Of a stretch of DNA of 64,000 nt, positions 27,146 through 34,580 are shown in pieces. Location of the stretch: NCBI GenBank assembly GCA_036003045.1, contig DASYSS010000050.1, positions 1 to 64,000 on the forward strand, given 5' to 3'. The first letter of the stretch is position 1, and each line of letters begins with the position of its first letter. Under the pieces are notes generated by a model. It was given only the letters and a program-made list of their open reading frames with translations. It searched no databases and had not been told where the DNA came from. Source of the DNA: Gemmatimonadaceae bacterium (GTDB lineage Bacteria > Gemmatimonadota > Gemmatimonadetes > Gemmatimonadales > Gemmatimonadaceae). The translations under genes were made by a program, and so were the position numbers.

Positions 27146-28290
27146 CGCAGCTTGAGGGTGCTCAGGGCGAAGAAAGCGCACAGGATCCCGATGATCCAAA
27201 AGCGGACGACCACCTGACTCTCTGACCAACCCAACTCCTCGAAATGGTGGTGCAGCGGCGCGCGGCGAAAGACGCGATGCGCCCTCGCGTACTCGACGCC
27301 GCGACGGCGCTTGTGCCACTTGAACGTGTAGCGCTGCACGATCACCGACATCATCTCGGCGACGAACACCGCGCCGACGAAGGCCAGCACGAACTCCGAC
27401 TTCAGAAGAATCGCCACTGCGCCCAAGCCGCCGCCTAGCGCGAGCGAGCCTGTATCGCCCATGAAGATTTTCGCGGGATACGTGTTGTACCAGAGAAAGC
27501 CGATGAGCGCACCCACGATCGAGATGCAGAATACCGTCAGCTCACCGGAGTCCTGGAGGTACGGCATGAACAGGAAACGACTGTAGTCCACTCGGCCCAT
27601 GATGTACGCGAAGATCGCGAACGTGCCGAACGCGATCGCCGAGAGGCCGGCCGCCAGTCCGTCGAGCCCGTCGGTGATGTTCACCGCGTTGCTCGTCCCC
27701 GTGAGGATGAACGTCGTGAACAGCACATATGCCCACGCGAATCCCGGCAGGAAGATGACGATGTAGTACTTGAAGAACGGCAGCGTGGTGGACGCGGGCG
27801 GAAGGTTCGGCTGCAGCGGGTAGTGCAGCAGATACCATCCGAGCGCGAGTCCCGCCGTCACCTGGCCGACGAGCTTGTACCCCTCGACGAGCCCGTCCTT
27901 TCGCTCGCCGCGGCGCTTCTGACGCAGCTTGAGCACGTCGTCGATGAACCCGATCACGCCCATCCAGAGAGTGATCGCGACGGCGACGTAGAGATATGGA
28001 TGCTGGAGACTGAAGCGCCCCCACAAGGCGACGGAGATCAGCGCGCTGTTGAGGATGATGAGCCCGCCCATCGTCGGCGTCGCACCCTTCACCGCGTGCG
28101 AATCCGGAGTTCCGTCGCGCACCCCCTGGCTCACCGACTCGCGTTTCAGCGCTGCGAGAATGATCGGACCGACGACGAACGACAACAGCAAAGCCGTCAC
28201 GGCCCCTCCCACCGCACGGAAGGAGATGTACGTGAGGACGTTCAGGACCTTCAGCTGTTTGGCGAACGGTAGGAGGAAAGCGTAGAGCAA
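27142..28290 (-). CDS. mraY: Phospho-N-acetylmuramoyl-pentapeptide transferase
   Basis: Integral membrane enzyme making lipid I from UDP-MurNAc-pentapeptide and undecaprenyl phosphate. The 382-residue protein has about ten helices and the three cytoplasmic signatures: KGATPTMGG, the Asp-rich GFIDDVLKL with NAVNITDGLDGLAAG, and the His cluster APLHHHFEELGWSE. The start appears to be TTG 28290, one base after the murF stop, giving LYAFLLPFAKQLKVLN. Catalytic Asp residues are all present. Confidence 0.96.
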   Translation of the reverse strand: MLYAFLLPFAKQLKVLNVLTYISFRAVGGAVTALLLSFVVGPIILAALKRESVSQGVRDGTPDSHAVKGATPTMGGLIILNSALISVALWGRFSLQHPYLYVAVAITLWMGVIGFIDDVLKLRQKRRGERKDGLVEGYKLVGQVTAGLALGWYLLHYPLQPNLPPASTTLPFFKYYIVIFLPGFAWAYVLFTTFILTGTSNAVNITDGLDGLAAGLSAIAFGTFAIFAYIMGRVDYSRFLFMPYLQDSGELTVFCISIVGALIGFLWYNTYPAKIFMGDTGSLALGGGLGAVAILLKSEFVLAFVGAVFVAEMMSVIVQRYTFKWHKRRRGVEYARAHRVFRRAPLHHHFEELGWSESQVVVRFWIIGILCAFFALSTLKLR

Positions 28291-28291
28291 G

Positions 28292-29713
28292 TCAGCAACC
28301 GGCTGAGGTTGGCGCCGTCGCGGATTGCCGCGCGGCCCAGTCGGCGATGGGTTTTAGAAGTCTCTCGAGACGCATTCCCCGAGAACCTTTCAGGAGGATA
28401 ACGGCATCGGGTGTGACGCGCGACGATAATCCCGCCCACAAACCATCCGTATCACCGGCCGTGACGACGCGCGCCTCGCGCGGCGCGAGCCGCTCGAACG
28501 CCGCGCCGAACTCGCCCAGCGCGCCGATGAGCTCGATGCCCGAGTCGAGCACTTCGCGCGCGATCTCGTCGTGCAACCGCGGCGTGTGCGGACCGAGCTC
28601 GAGCATCGAGCCGAGAATGGCGACGCGCTGTTTGCCCCGCCCCGCATGGCTGAGCAGTTCGAGCGCGGCTCGCGTGGAGCCCGGATTCGCATTGTACGCA
28701 TCGTTGATCAGCGTCAACGCGCCAAGCCGCTCGAGGTTCGACCGCATCGGCGGCGCGGGCATGGCGCCGATGCCTCGTGCGGCGTCGGCGACGGAGACCC
28801 CCGACGCGCCGGCCGCGGCGATCGCCAGCATCGCGTTCCGCAAGTTGTGAGTTCCGCGAAGCGGCACGACGACTTCCACGCCGTCCACCGTCGCGTGCCC
28901 TCGCCCCTCGGCGTCGACCGACGCATTTACGCCCGCCACGTCTCCCTGATCGATCCCCGCCGTCGTCACGTGGCGTGCCCGGCGGCGCGCGACTTCAGCG
29001 ACGTTCTCTTGCGACGCGGGCACGATCGCCAGCGCCACGCCGTCGGTCGCCGCCATCTCTTCGCGCATCACGCCGTCGAGATCGCCCAACCCTTCGAGGT
29101 GTTCTTCGCCGATCGACGTGACCACCGTCACGTCCGGTTCGACGATCGCGCGGAGCCGTGGAACCTCGCCCGGTTGGTTGGTCCCCATCTCGATCACGGC
29201 GATGTCCGCCGCGTCGGGGATCGACAAGAGCGTGAGCGGCACGCCGACCAGATTGTTCAAGTTCGCGCTCGTCGCGTGCACCTCGAGCACGCTCCCCAAC
29301 GCGGCGCGCAGCAGCTCCTTTGTGCTCGTCTTCCCGTTCGTGCCCACGACGCCGATCACCGGCTTGTTCCACGCGCGTCGCCGATAGGTGCCGAGTGCGC
29401 CCAGCGCGACCAGCGTATCCGCGACGAGGTAGACAGGAACGCCGAGTCCCTTCGCCGGCGTCGCGCTCGAGACGACGACGCCTGCCGCGCCCCCCCCCTT
29501 GCCCGTCGCCTCCTTCAAGAAATCGTGCGCGTCGAATTTCTCACCGACGAGCGCCACGAACAGGTCGCCCGGCTCGATCGTACGCGTGTCGGTCCAGACG
29601 CGCCGAAACCCAATCGTCGTGACCGGCGCGTTCGTGATCATCAGCGACGACAGCGCATCCGACACCCGGTCGGCGGTCCAGAACACCTGGCCCACTTTCA
29701 CCGAAGTGCTCAC
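28292..29713 (-). CDS. murF: UDP-MurNAc-tripeptide--D-Ala-D-Ala ligase
   Basis: Adds the D-Ala-D-Ala dipeptide to complete the stem pentapeptide. The 473-residue protein has the MurE/F N domain (RRVWTDTRTIEPGDLFVAL), P-loop VVGTNGKTSTKELL, NLNNLVGVPLTLL, and the C-terminal motif LINDAYNANPGSTRAAL that is specific to MurF. The GTG start at 29713 overlaps the murE stop (GTGA). The dipeptide-making ligase Ddl is not in the window. Confidence 0.95.
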   Translation of the reverse strand: MSTSVKVGQVFWTADRVSDALSSLMITNAPVTTIGFRRVWTDTRTIEPGDLFVALVGEKFDAHDFLKEATGKGGGAAGVVVSSATPAKGLGVPVYLVADTLVALGALGTYRRRAWNKPVIGVVGTNGKTSTKELLRAALGSVLEVHATSANLNNLVGVPLTLLSIPDAADIAVIEMGTNQPGEVPRLRAIVEPDVTVVTSIGEEHLEGLGDLDGVMREEMAATDGVALAIVPASQENVAEVARRRARHVTTAGIDQGDVAGVNASVDAEGRGHATVDGVEVVVPLRGTHNLRNAMLAIAAAGASGVSVADAARGIGAMPAPPMRSNLERLGALTLINDAYNANPGSTRAALELLSHAGRGKQRVAILGSMLELGPHTPRLHDEIAREVLDSGIELIGALGEFGAAFERLAPREARVVTAGDTDGLWAGLSSRVTPDAVILLKGSRGMRLERLLKPIADWAARQSATAPTSAGC

Positions 29714-31197
29714 GAGTGCGCTCCGCCGGATGCGACGCCGCGTTCCGAGAGCTCGGCGACGATCTCTTTCTCGTCAAAGTGCAGTTTCGTCGTGCCGCGG
29801 ATCTGGTACGTCTCGTGACCTTTGCCGGCGAGAAGCACGACGTCGTTCGGCGCCGCGATCTCCAGCGCGCGCGCGATCGCCGCGCGACGGTCCTCGATCC
29901 GCTCGTGGTTCGTCTTGGTCATGCCGCGCTCGATGTCGTCGAGAATCGCTTCGGGATCCTCGCGCCGCGGATTGTCGCTCGTCAGAATCACCCAGTCGGC
30001 GTCGCGCTCGGCGATCGCGCCCATCTCGGGGCGCTTCCCCTTGTCGCGATCGCCGCCGCAGCCGAACACCACGATGAGGCGCCCCGCCGTGAACGGGCGT
30101 ACCGCGGCGATCGCCCGCTCGAGTGCGTACGGCTTGTGCGAGTAGTCGCGCAGCACCGTCGGATGGTTGCGGAGAATCTCGAGACGCCCGGGCACCTGCG
30201 GCACCGTGTCGAGCCGCGACGCGATCCGCGGCACGGGCACCGACAACGCGTGCGCCGCCGCCGCCGCACCGAGCGCATTGATCACATTGAAATCGCCGAT
30301 GAGCGGCAACCGCACGGGCGCGCGCTGGTCTCCGACGACGAGCGTCCAGTCGCTTCCCTTCCCCGAAAACCGCACGTCCGCGGCATGCACCTCGGCCGTG
30401 GGAATTCGTTCGCTGAACCCGACGGTCGAGCGGTCCGTAGGCAGCGCGCTCCACGAAGCGTCGTCGCGATTCACGATGACCGTCGACGTCGGCGTGAGAT
30501 GATCGAGGAGCCGCGCCTTGGCGCGGAAGTAGGCTTCCATCGTGTGATGATAGTCGAGGTGCTCGCGCGTGAAGTTCGTGAACACCGCGACCGCGAACAG
30601 CAGCCCGTCGACTCGGTGCTGCTCGAGCGAGTGCGACGACACCTCCATCGCGATGCGGCGCACTCCGCGGTCGCGAAGCGCTCGCATCACACGCTGCAGA
30701 TCTATGGGCCCGGGGGTTGTCAACCCGCCGTCGTGCGCGCCGAGCACTTCACCCGCCTGGCCGATCAGTACACCGAGCGTTCCGATCGACGCCGCCGTGT
30801 TCCCGTCGTCGAGGAGGTGCCGCAGCATGTTGACGGTCGTCGTCTTGCCGTTCGTGCCCGTGACGCCGACGAGTTGCATCTCGCGCGCCGGCCAGCCGAA
30901 GAACGCGGACGCGGCGACCGCCGCCGCCCTCCGGCCGTCGCTCACGACGAGCGCCGGAAGATCGGTGCGCGACGCGTCCTGCACGATCGCCATCGATGCG
31001 CCCGCGTTTGCCGCGTTGGGGAGATAGTCGTGGCCGTCTCGTTCCGTGCCGCGCACCGCGACGAACAGGGCTCGCGCGCCGACCGCGCGGCTGTCGTCGG
31101 TGATGTCGGCGATCGATTCCGGAAGCGCGCCGCGCCGCTCGACGAGAAGTCCGGCATCGTCGAGCGCGCGCGCGATCAATTCCGTTCGGACGTTCAT
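29710..31197 (-). CDS. murE: UDP-MurNAc-L-Ala-D-Glu--meso-diaminopimelate ligase
   Basis: Adds the third stem residue. The 495-residue protein has the N-domain TDDSRAVGARALFVAVRG, P-loop VTGTNGKTTTVNML, and the C-terminal DNPRREDP, the DNPR signature that goes with meso-diaminopimelate rather than lysine. An oddity is the family motif DYAHxPD, which here reads DYSHKPY; the His is kept but three other positions differ. The ATG at 31197 directly abuts the ftsI stop. Overlaps murF by four bases. Assignment is firm; the motif change is noted among the findings. Confidence 0.95.
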   Translation of the reverse strand: MNVRTELIARALDDAGLLVERRGALPESIADITDDSRAVGARALFVAVRGTERDGHDYLPNAANAGASMAIVQDASRTDLPALVVSDGRRAAAVAASAFFGWPAREMQLVGVTGTNGKTTTVNMLRHLLDDGNTAASIGTLGVLIGQAGEVLGAHDGGLTTPGPIDLQRVMRALRDRGVRRIAMEVSSHSLEQHRVDGLLFAVAVFTNFTREHLDYHHTMEAYFRAKARLLDHLTPTSTVIVNRDDASWSALPTDRSTVGFSERIPTAEVHAADVRFSGKGSDWTLVVGDQRAPVRLPLIGDFNVINALGAAAAAHALSVPVPRIASRLDTVPQVPGRLEILRNHPTVLRDYSHKPYALERAIAAVRPFTAGRLIVVFGCGGDRDKGKRPEMGAIAERDADWVILTSDNPRREDPEAILDDIERGMTKTNHERIEDRRAAIARALEIAAPNDVVLLAGKGHETYQIRGTTKLHFDEKEIVAELSERGVASGGAHS

Positions 31198-33213
31198 CTA
31201 GTGTTCGATGAGCAGTCGGACCAGCGTTCCAGTCGGTGCGAGCTCGCCGGCCGCGGGCGACGTGCTCGTCGGCGAAGTTCCGCTGCCGGAACCGCGGGCG
31301 AGCCTCACGCGGAAGCCCGCGACGTGTAGCGATCGCACCGCGTCGCGCAGCGGCAGACCTCGCACGTCGGGAATCGGATGCGACACGCGCGGCGCCGGGC
31401 GCTGTGCCGCCATTGGCAGCGCGACGACGAACGTTTCTGTGCCCTGGTCGCGCAGCGAAGCCGCCGAGTCGGCGAGTGCGACTGTCCCCGCGGCGGTCGC
31501 GGGCGTCCCCGCCTGTTGCACGGGCTCGCGCGCCGAGTCGTGCTTCGTCGGAACGACGCTCGACGCGAGCTTGCCGCGATCGAGCGCCGCATCGCGCGCC
31601 GCGAGCGCCGCTTGGAGAATCGCCTTCGTGACCGGCGCCGCCGTCTCGGCGGCGAAGATGGAGCTCCGCGGTGCCGTGAGCTTCACCACGATGACGTACT
31701 GCGGATTGTCGCCCGGAAAGAGTCCCACGAAGTTCGGATTGTAACGGCCGTCGACGTAACGCCCCCGAAGCGTCGCGCGGGGCGTGCCCGTCTTGCCGGC
31801 AAGCATGTAGTTCTCGAGCGCCGCCTGCAGCGCGGTGCCTTCATCGACGACGTTGAGCAACAGATGGCGCACTTTCTCCGCCGTCGCCGGCGACACGACT
31901 TGTCTCACGACCTGCGGCGTGTGGCGGTATCGCACGCTGCCGTCCGGCCCGACGATCTCATCGACGAGGGCCGGCTCGACGAGTTTGCCGCCATTCGCGA
32001 AGACCGCGTAGGCCGCGGCCAGCTGCAACGGCGTAACCGCGACTTCGTAGCCCATCGCCATCTGCGCCGCCGACTGCGTCGACCACGATTTCGGCGCGTG
32101 CAGCGTGCCGCCGGATTCGGTGGGATACGGGACGCCGGTCGCCGTGCCAAATCCGAAATCGCGCAGCGTCTCGAACTCTTCGCGTGCGCTCAGTCGCTGC
32201 GCGAACTTGATGATGCCGATGTTGCTCGACCAGCGAATCACGTCGGCCAGCGGCGCTTTACCGATGCGGTGCTCGTCGCGGATGGGATTCTTGCGCCCCT
32301 TGATCTCGAGCACGCCGTCGCCCGTGTCGACCGAGTCGGCATCATTTACGCGGCCGCGATCGATCAGCCCGGCCGCAATGAACGGCTTGGCCGTGGACCC
32401 CGGTTCGAACGGCTCGGTGATCACCGTCGCCGACGTCTGCTTTGGATCGAGCCGCCGGCTCGCCATCGCGCGAATCGCCCCCGTGTGGGGATCGAGCACG
32501 ACGATGTCACCGCCTTCGGCGCCCATCCGTGCGACCGCATCGGCGAGCGCGCGCTCGGCGATCTCCTGCAAGTCGGCGTTGATCGTGAGGACGACGCTGT
32601 TTCCCTTCACCGGCGCCGTTCCGGGTTCGATCGGCGACTCGCGACCTTGACCGCGCGGATCGCGCACCATGGTCGCCGTTCCGGGCTGGCCGCGCAGAAT
32701 CGAATCGAGCGACATCTCGAGCCCGTCGACGGCCGTGTTGTCCGCGTCGACGTGACCGACCAGTCCTTCCGTTCCCGCCGACACTGCGTCCTCGCGGACC
32801 AGGGTGGCGAAGGAATGGACGCCGCGCAGCGCCATCGCCGGAGCCGCGTCGAGGGCGAGGAATTGCTTAGGCACGACCAAGTATTTCGATGACGTATCGA
32901 CGGCGCGGGCGATCAGCGCCGGATCGACGCGCAGCTTGGACAGCGCCGCCTTGAGCTTGCGCGGCTCTCGCACCTCGCGCGGCGCGATCTCCAGCCGCAC
33001 GGTCTCGCGGCTTTGCGCCAGAATGCGATGCGTCGCGTCCATGATGTCGCCGCGCGGCGCAGGGACGACCTTTTCCGCCGTTTGCTGTCGCGCGGCGCGG
33101 GCACGCCACCTCGTGCCCTGCACGAGTTGGACGTCGGCGGCCTTGACGAGGATCGCGAGCGCGAACACGGCCAACACCGCGTGCGCGAGCCCGATCCGCT
33201 TTGAGCGAATCAC
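31198..33213 (-). CDS. ftsI: Division transpeptidase FtsI (class B PBP) with PASTA domain
   Basis: Septal DD-transpeptidase. The 671-residue protein has a signal-anchor helix (about 9-26), the class B dimerisation domain (APRGDIMDATHRILAQS), and a transpeptidase domain with SxxK in EPGSTAKPF, SxN in RWSSNIG and KTG in LAGKTGTPR. A linker of low complexity (Ala, Thr, Asp-rich) precedes one C-terminal PASTA domain (IPDVRGLPLRDAVRSLHVAGF). A PASTA tail is more usual in Gram-positive division PBPs and Spo-type proteins. The GTG start at 33213 overlaps the ftsL-like stop. The Ser of SxxK and the KTG motif are intact, so it should be active and beta-lactam-sensitive in principle. Confidence 0.94.
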   Translation of the reverse strand: MIRSKRIGLAHAVLAVFALAILVKAADVQLVQGTRWRARAARQQTAEKVVPAPRGDIMDATHRILAQSRETVRLEIAPREVREPRKLKAALSKLRVDPALIARAVDTSSKYLVVPKQFLALDAAPAMALRGVHSFATLVREDAVSAGTEGLVGHVDADNTAVDGLEMSLDSILRGQPGTATMVRDPRGQGRESPIEPGTAPVKGNSVVLTINADLQEIAERALADAVARMGAEGGDIVVLDPHTGAIRAMASRRLDPKQTSATVITEPFEPGSTAKPFIAAGLIDRGRVNDADSVDTGDGVLEIKGRKNPIRDEHRIGKAPLADVIRWSSNIGIIKFAQRLSAREEFETLRDFGFGTATGVPYPTESGGTLHAPKSWSTQSAAQMAMGYEVAVTPLQLAAAYAVFANGGKLVEPALVDEIVGPDGSVRYRHTPQVVRQVVSPATAEKVRHLLLNVVDEGTALQAALENYMLAGKTGTPRATLRGRYVDGRYNPNFVGLFPGDNPQYVIVVKLTAPRSSIFAAETAAPVTKAILQAALAARDAALDRGKLASSVVPTKHDSAREPVQQAGTPATAAGTVALADSAASLRDQGTETFVVALPMAAQRPAPRVSHPIPDVRGLPLRDAVRSLHVAGFRVRLARGSGSGTSPTSTSPAAGELAPTGTLVRLLIEH

Positions 33214-33560
33214 GGAATGCGTTGAGGCGAGGCTGGAGTCGTGGGGCGCGCCAGCAAGACCTGCTGGTCCGGGGAGGGGATGTGCATGTTCAGCCGCTGC
33301 TCGGCGATCGGCTGCAGGCGCGCCCGGCTCGACGCTTCACGGATCACGCCCTCGAGCCGGATCCGCTCCGCCTCGAGCCCGTCTCTCCGCTGGCGCAGGC
33401 GGCGAATGGAGGACTCCGCCGCCACACCGAGCACCCTGCGTGCTATGACGCCCGTGGCCATCAAGACGAAACCAACGAGGACCAGGGCGATGAACGACCT
33501 GGTTCCGGGACGAGGGCCTGCGCCCCGTTTCGAGCGCGACTTGGCTACGCCTTTCGCCAT
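33210..33560 (-). CDS. ftsL: FtsL-like bitopic division protein
   Basis: A 116-residue protein in the usual place of ftsL, between rsmH and ftsI. It has a very basic cytoplasmic N tail (KGVAKSRSKRG), one transmembrane helix (about 24-43, SFIALVLVGFVLMATGVIA), then a short coiled coil (SIRRLRQRRDGLEAERIRLEG) and a Pro-rich tail. This is the FtsL/DivIC topology; sequence identity in the family is low, so context carries the call. The ATG at 33560 lies inside the end of rsmH (16-base overlap), and its stop overlaps the ftsI start (GTGA). Confidence 0.8.
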   Translation of the reverse strand: MAKGVAKSRSKRGAGPRPGTRSFIALVLVGFVLMATGVIARRVLGVAAESSIRRLRQRRDGLEAERIRLEGVIREASSRARLQPIAEQRLNMHIPSPDQQVLLARPTTPASPQRIP

Positions 33561-34477
33561 GCGCGAAGCCGCGCGCTGCGAGCGCGAGGGTTGGCCGTCG
33601 TTTCGGAGTCCGTCGGAAAGACCGGGCGCTTCGTGAGCGTCGAACCCAGCGGGTGGCCGCGGCACGTGCACACCGGCTGCCCCGGCGGGCAGACGCACGC
33701 TGCGCTCCATTCACGGAAGGCGTTCTTCACGATTCGGTCCTCGCCCGAGTGATACGCGATGACGACGAACGTCCCGCCGGGCAACAGCCGGTCTCGAAGC
33801 GCCGGAAGCGCGCGCTCGAGCGACGAGAGCTCGTCGTTCACGGCGATCCGTATCGCTTGAAAGAGCCGGGCGAAATCGGGCGCGCCGCTGCGAGGACCGA
33901 GCACCGCACGGATCGCGCCGACGAAGTCGTCGCTCGTCGTCATCGTGCGCGTCTGTCGGCGCCGAACCACTTCGGCCGCCAGCCGCCTCGCGTGTCGCTC
34001 GTCGCCATACGATCGAAACGCATCGACGAGCGTTTCGAGGTCGGACGTGTTGAGGTAGTCCGCGGCGGTCATGACCTCCATGCCGTCATCGCCGAGACCC
34101 ATGCGCATGTCGAGCGGAGCGCCCGGGCGAAAGCTGAACCCTCGGGCTTCGTCGTCGACCTGATGCGACGAGATGCCGAGATCGAGGAGCACGCCGTCGA
34201 TCGGCGTGCCGTCGAGGACATGGAGCCGCGGCGCATTCACGAAGTTCGTTCGGTACGCCGCGAATCGGCCCGCGGCCGCGAAATCCTGAAGGCGCATCGT
34301 CGCCGCATCGATCGCCTCGGGATCACGATCGAGGCCAATGACTTCCGGCACACCCGCCTCGAGGAGAGCAAGCGCGTGCCCTCCACCGCCTAGCGTTCCG
34401 TCGAGGACGCGCTTCGCGTCACGCAGATAGTCCATCACCTGCGCAACCAGAACGGGCGCGTGATACTCGCTGATCAA
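33545..34477 (-). CDS. rsmH: 16S rRNA (cytosine(1402)-N(4))-methyltransferase
   Basis: Methylates the ribosomal P-site base C1402; also called MraW. The protein has the SAM motif VLDGTLGGGGHALALLE, the LDLGISSHQVDD segment, RGFSFRPGAPLDMRM, and the C-terminal AYHSGEDRIVKNAFRE. Family members normally start just before the YHxPVL motif, so TTG 34477 (310 residues, ISEYHAPVL) is preferred; a GTG at 34519 would give 324 residues but its extra codons fall in a tandem repeat. It is the first gene of the division cluster; the usual upstream regulator gene mraZ is missing. Confidence 0.92.
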   Translation of the reverse strand: MISEYHAPVLVAQVMDYLRDAKRVLDGTLGGGGHALALLEAGVPEVIGLDRDPEAIDAATMRLQDFAAAGRFAAYRTNFVNAPRLHVLDGTPIDGVLLDLGISSHQVDDEARGFSFRPGAPLDMRMGLGDDGMEVMTAADYLNTSDLETLVDAFRSYGDERHARRLAAEVVRRRQTRTMTTSDDFVGAIRAVLGPRSGAPDFARLFQAIRIAVNDELSSLERALPALRDRLLPGGTFVVIAYHSGEDRIVKNAFREWSAACVCPPGQPVCTCRGHPLGSTLTKRPVFPTDSETTANPRARSARLRAWRKA

Positions 34478-34488
34478 TCGAATTTCCC

Positions 34489-34520
34489 GGTCCACCGGTC
34501 TACCTGTCCACCGGTCCACC
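34489..34520 (-). repeat. Four copies of an 8-base tandem repeat before rsmH
   Basis: Reading on the minus strand, GGTGGACC, GGTGGACA, GGTAGACC and GGTGGACC follow each other without a gap (two mismatches in 32 bases). They lie between the terminator-like hairpin and the rsmH start, the place where MraZ operator repeats sit in other bacteria. Confidence 0.8.
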
Positions 34521-34530
34521 CGAAGCGAAG

Positions 34531-34565
34531 AGCCCGCCCGCCGCGCGGTGCGCGGCGGGCGGGCT
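34531..34565 (-). terminator. 16-base-pair GC hairpin after the periplasmic TPR gene
   Basis: Perfect inverted repeat (arms 34531-34546 and 34550-34565, three-base loop) about 15 bases downstream of the TPR gene stop and upstream of rsmH. The stem is nearly all G+C. On the minus strand it is followed by CTTCGCTTC, a weak U tract, so termination is likely but may be incomplete; on the plus strand it is followed by TGTTT. Confidence 0.7.
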
Positions 34566-34580
34566 GTTTGCGTCGCTTGG

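Noticed and set aside
34531-34565. The 16-base hairpin as an origin, attachment site or repeat-element end
   Set aside because: Its place just after a stop codon and before the next unit fits a terminator; no matching copy was seen elsewhere in the window.
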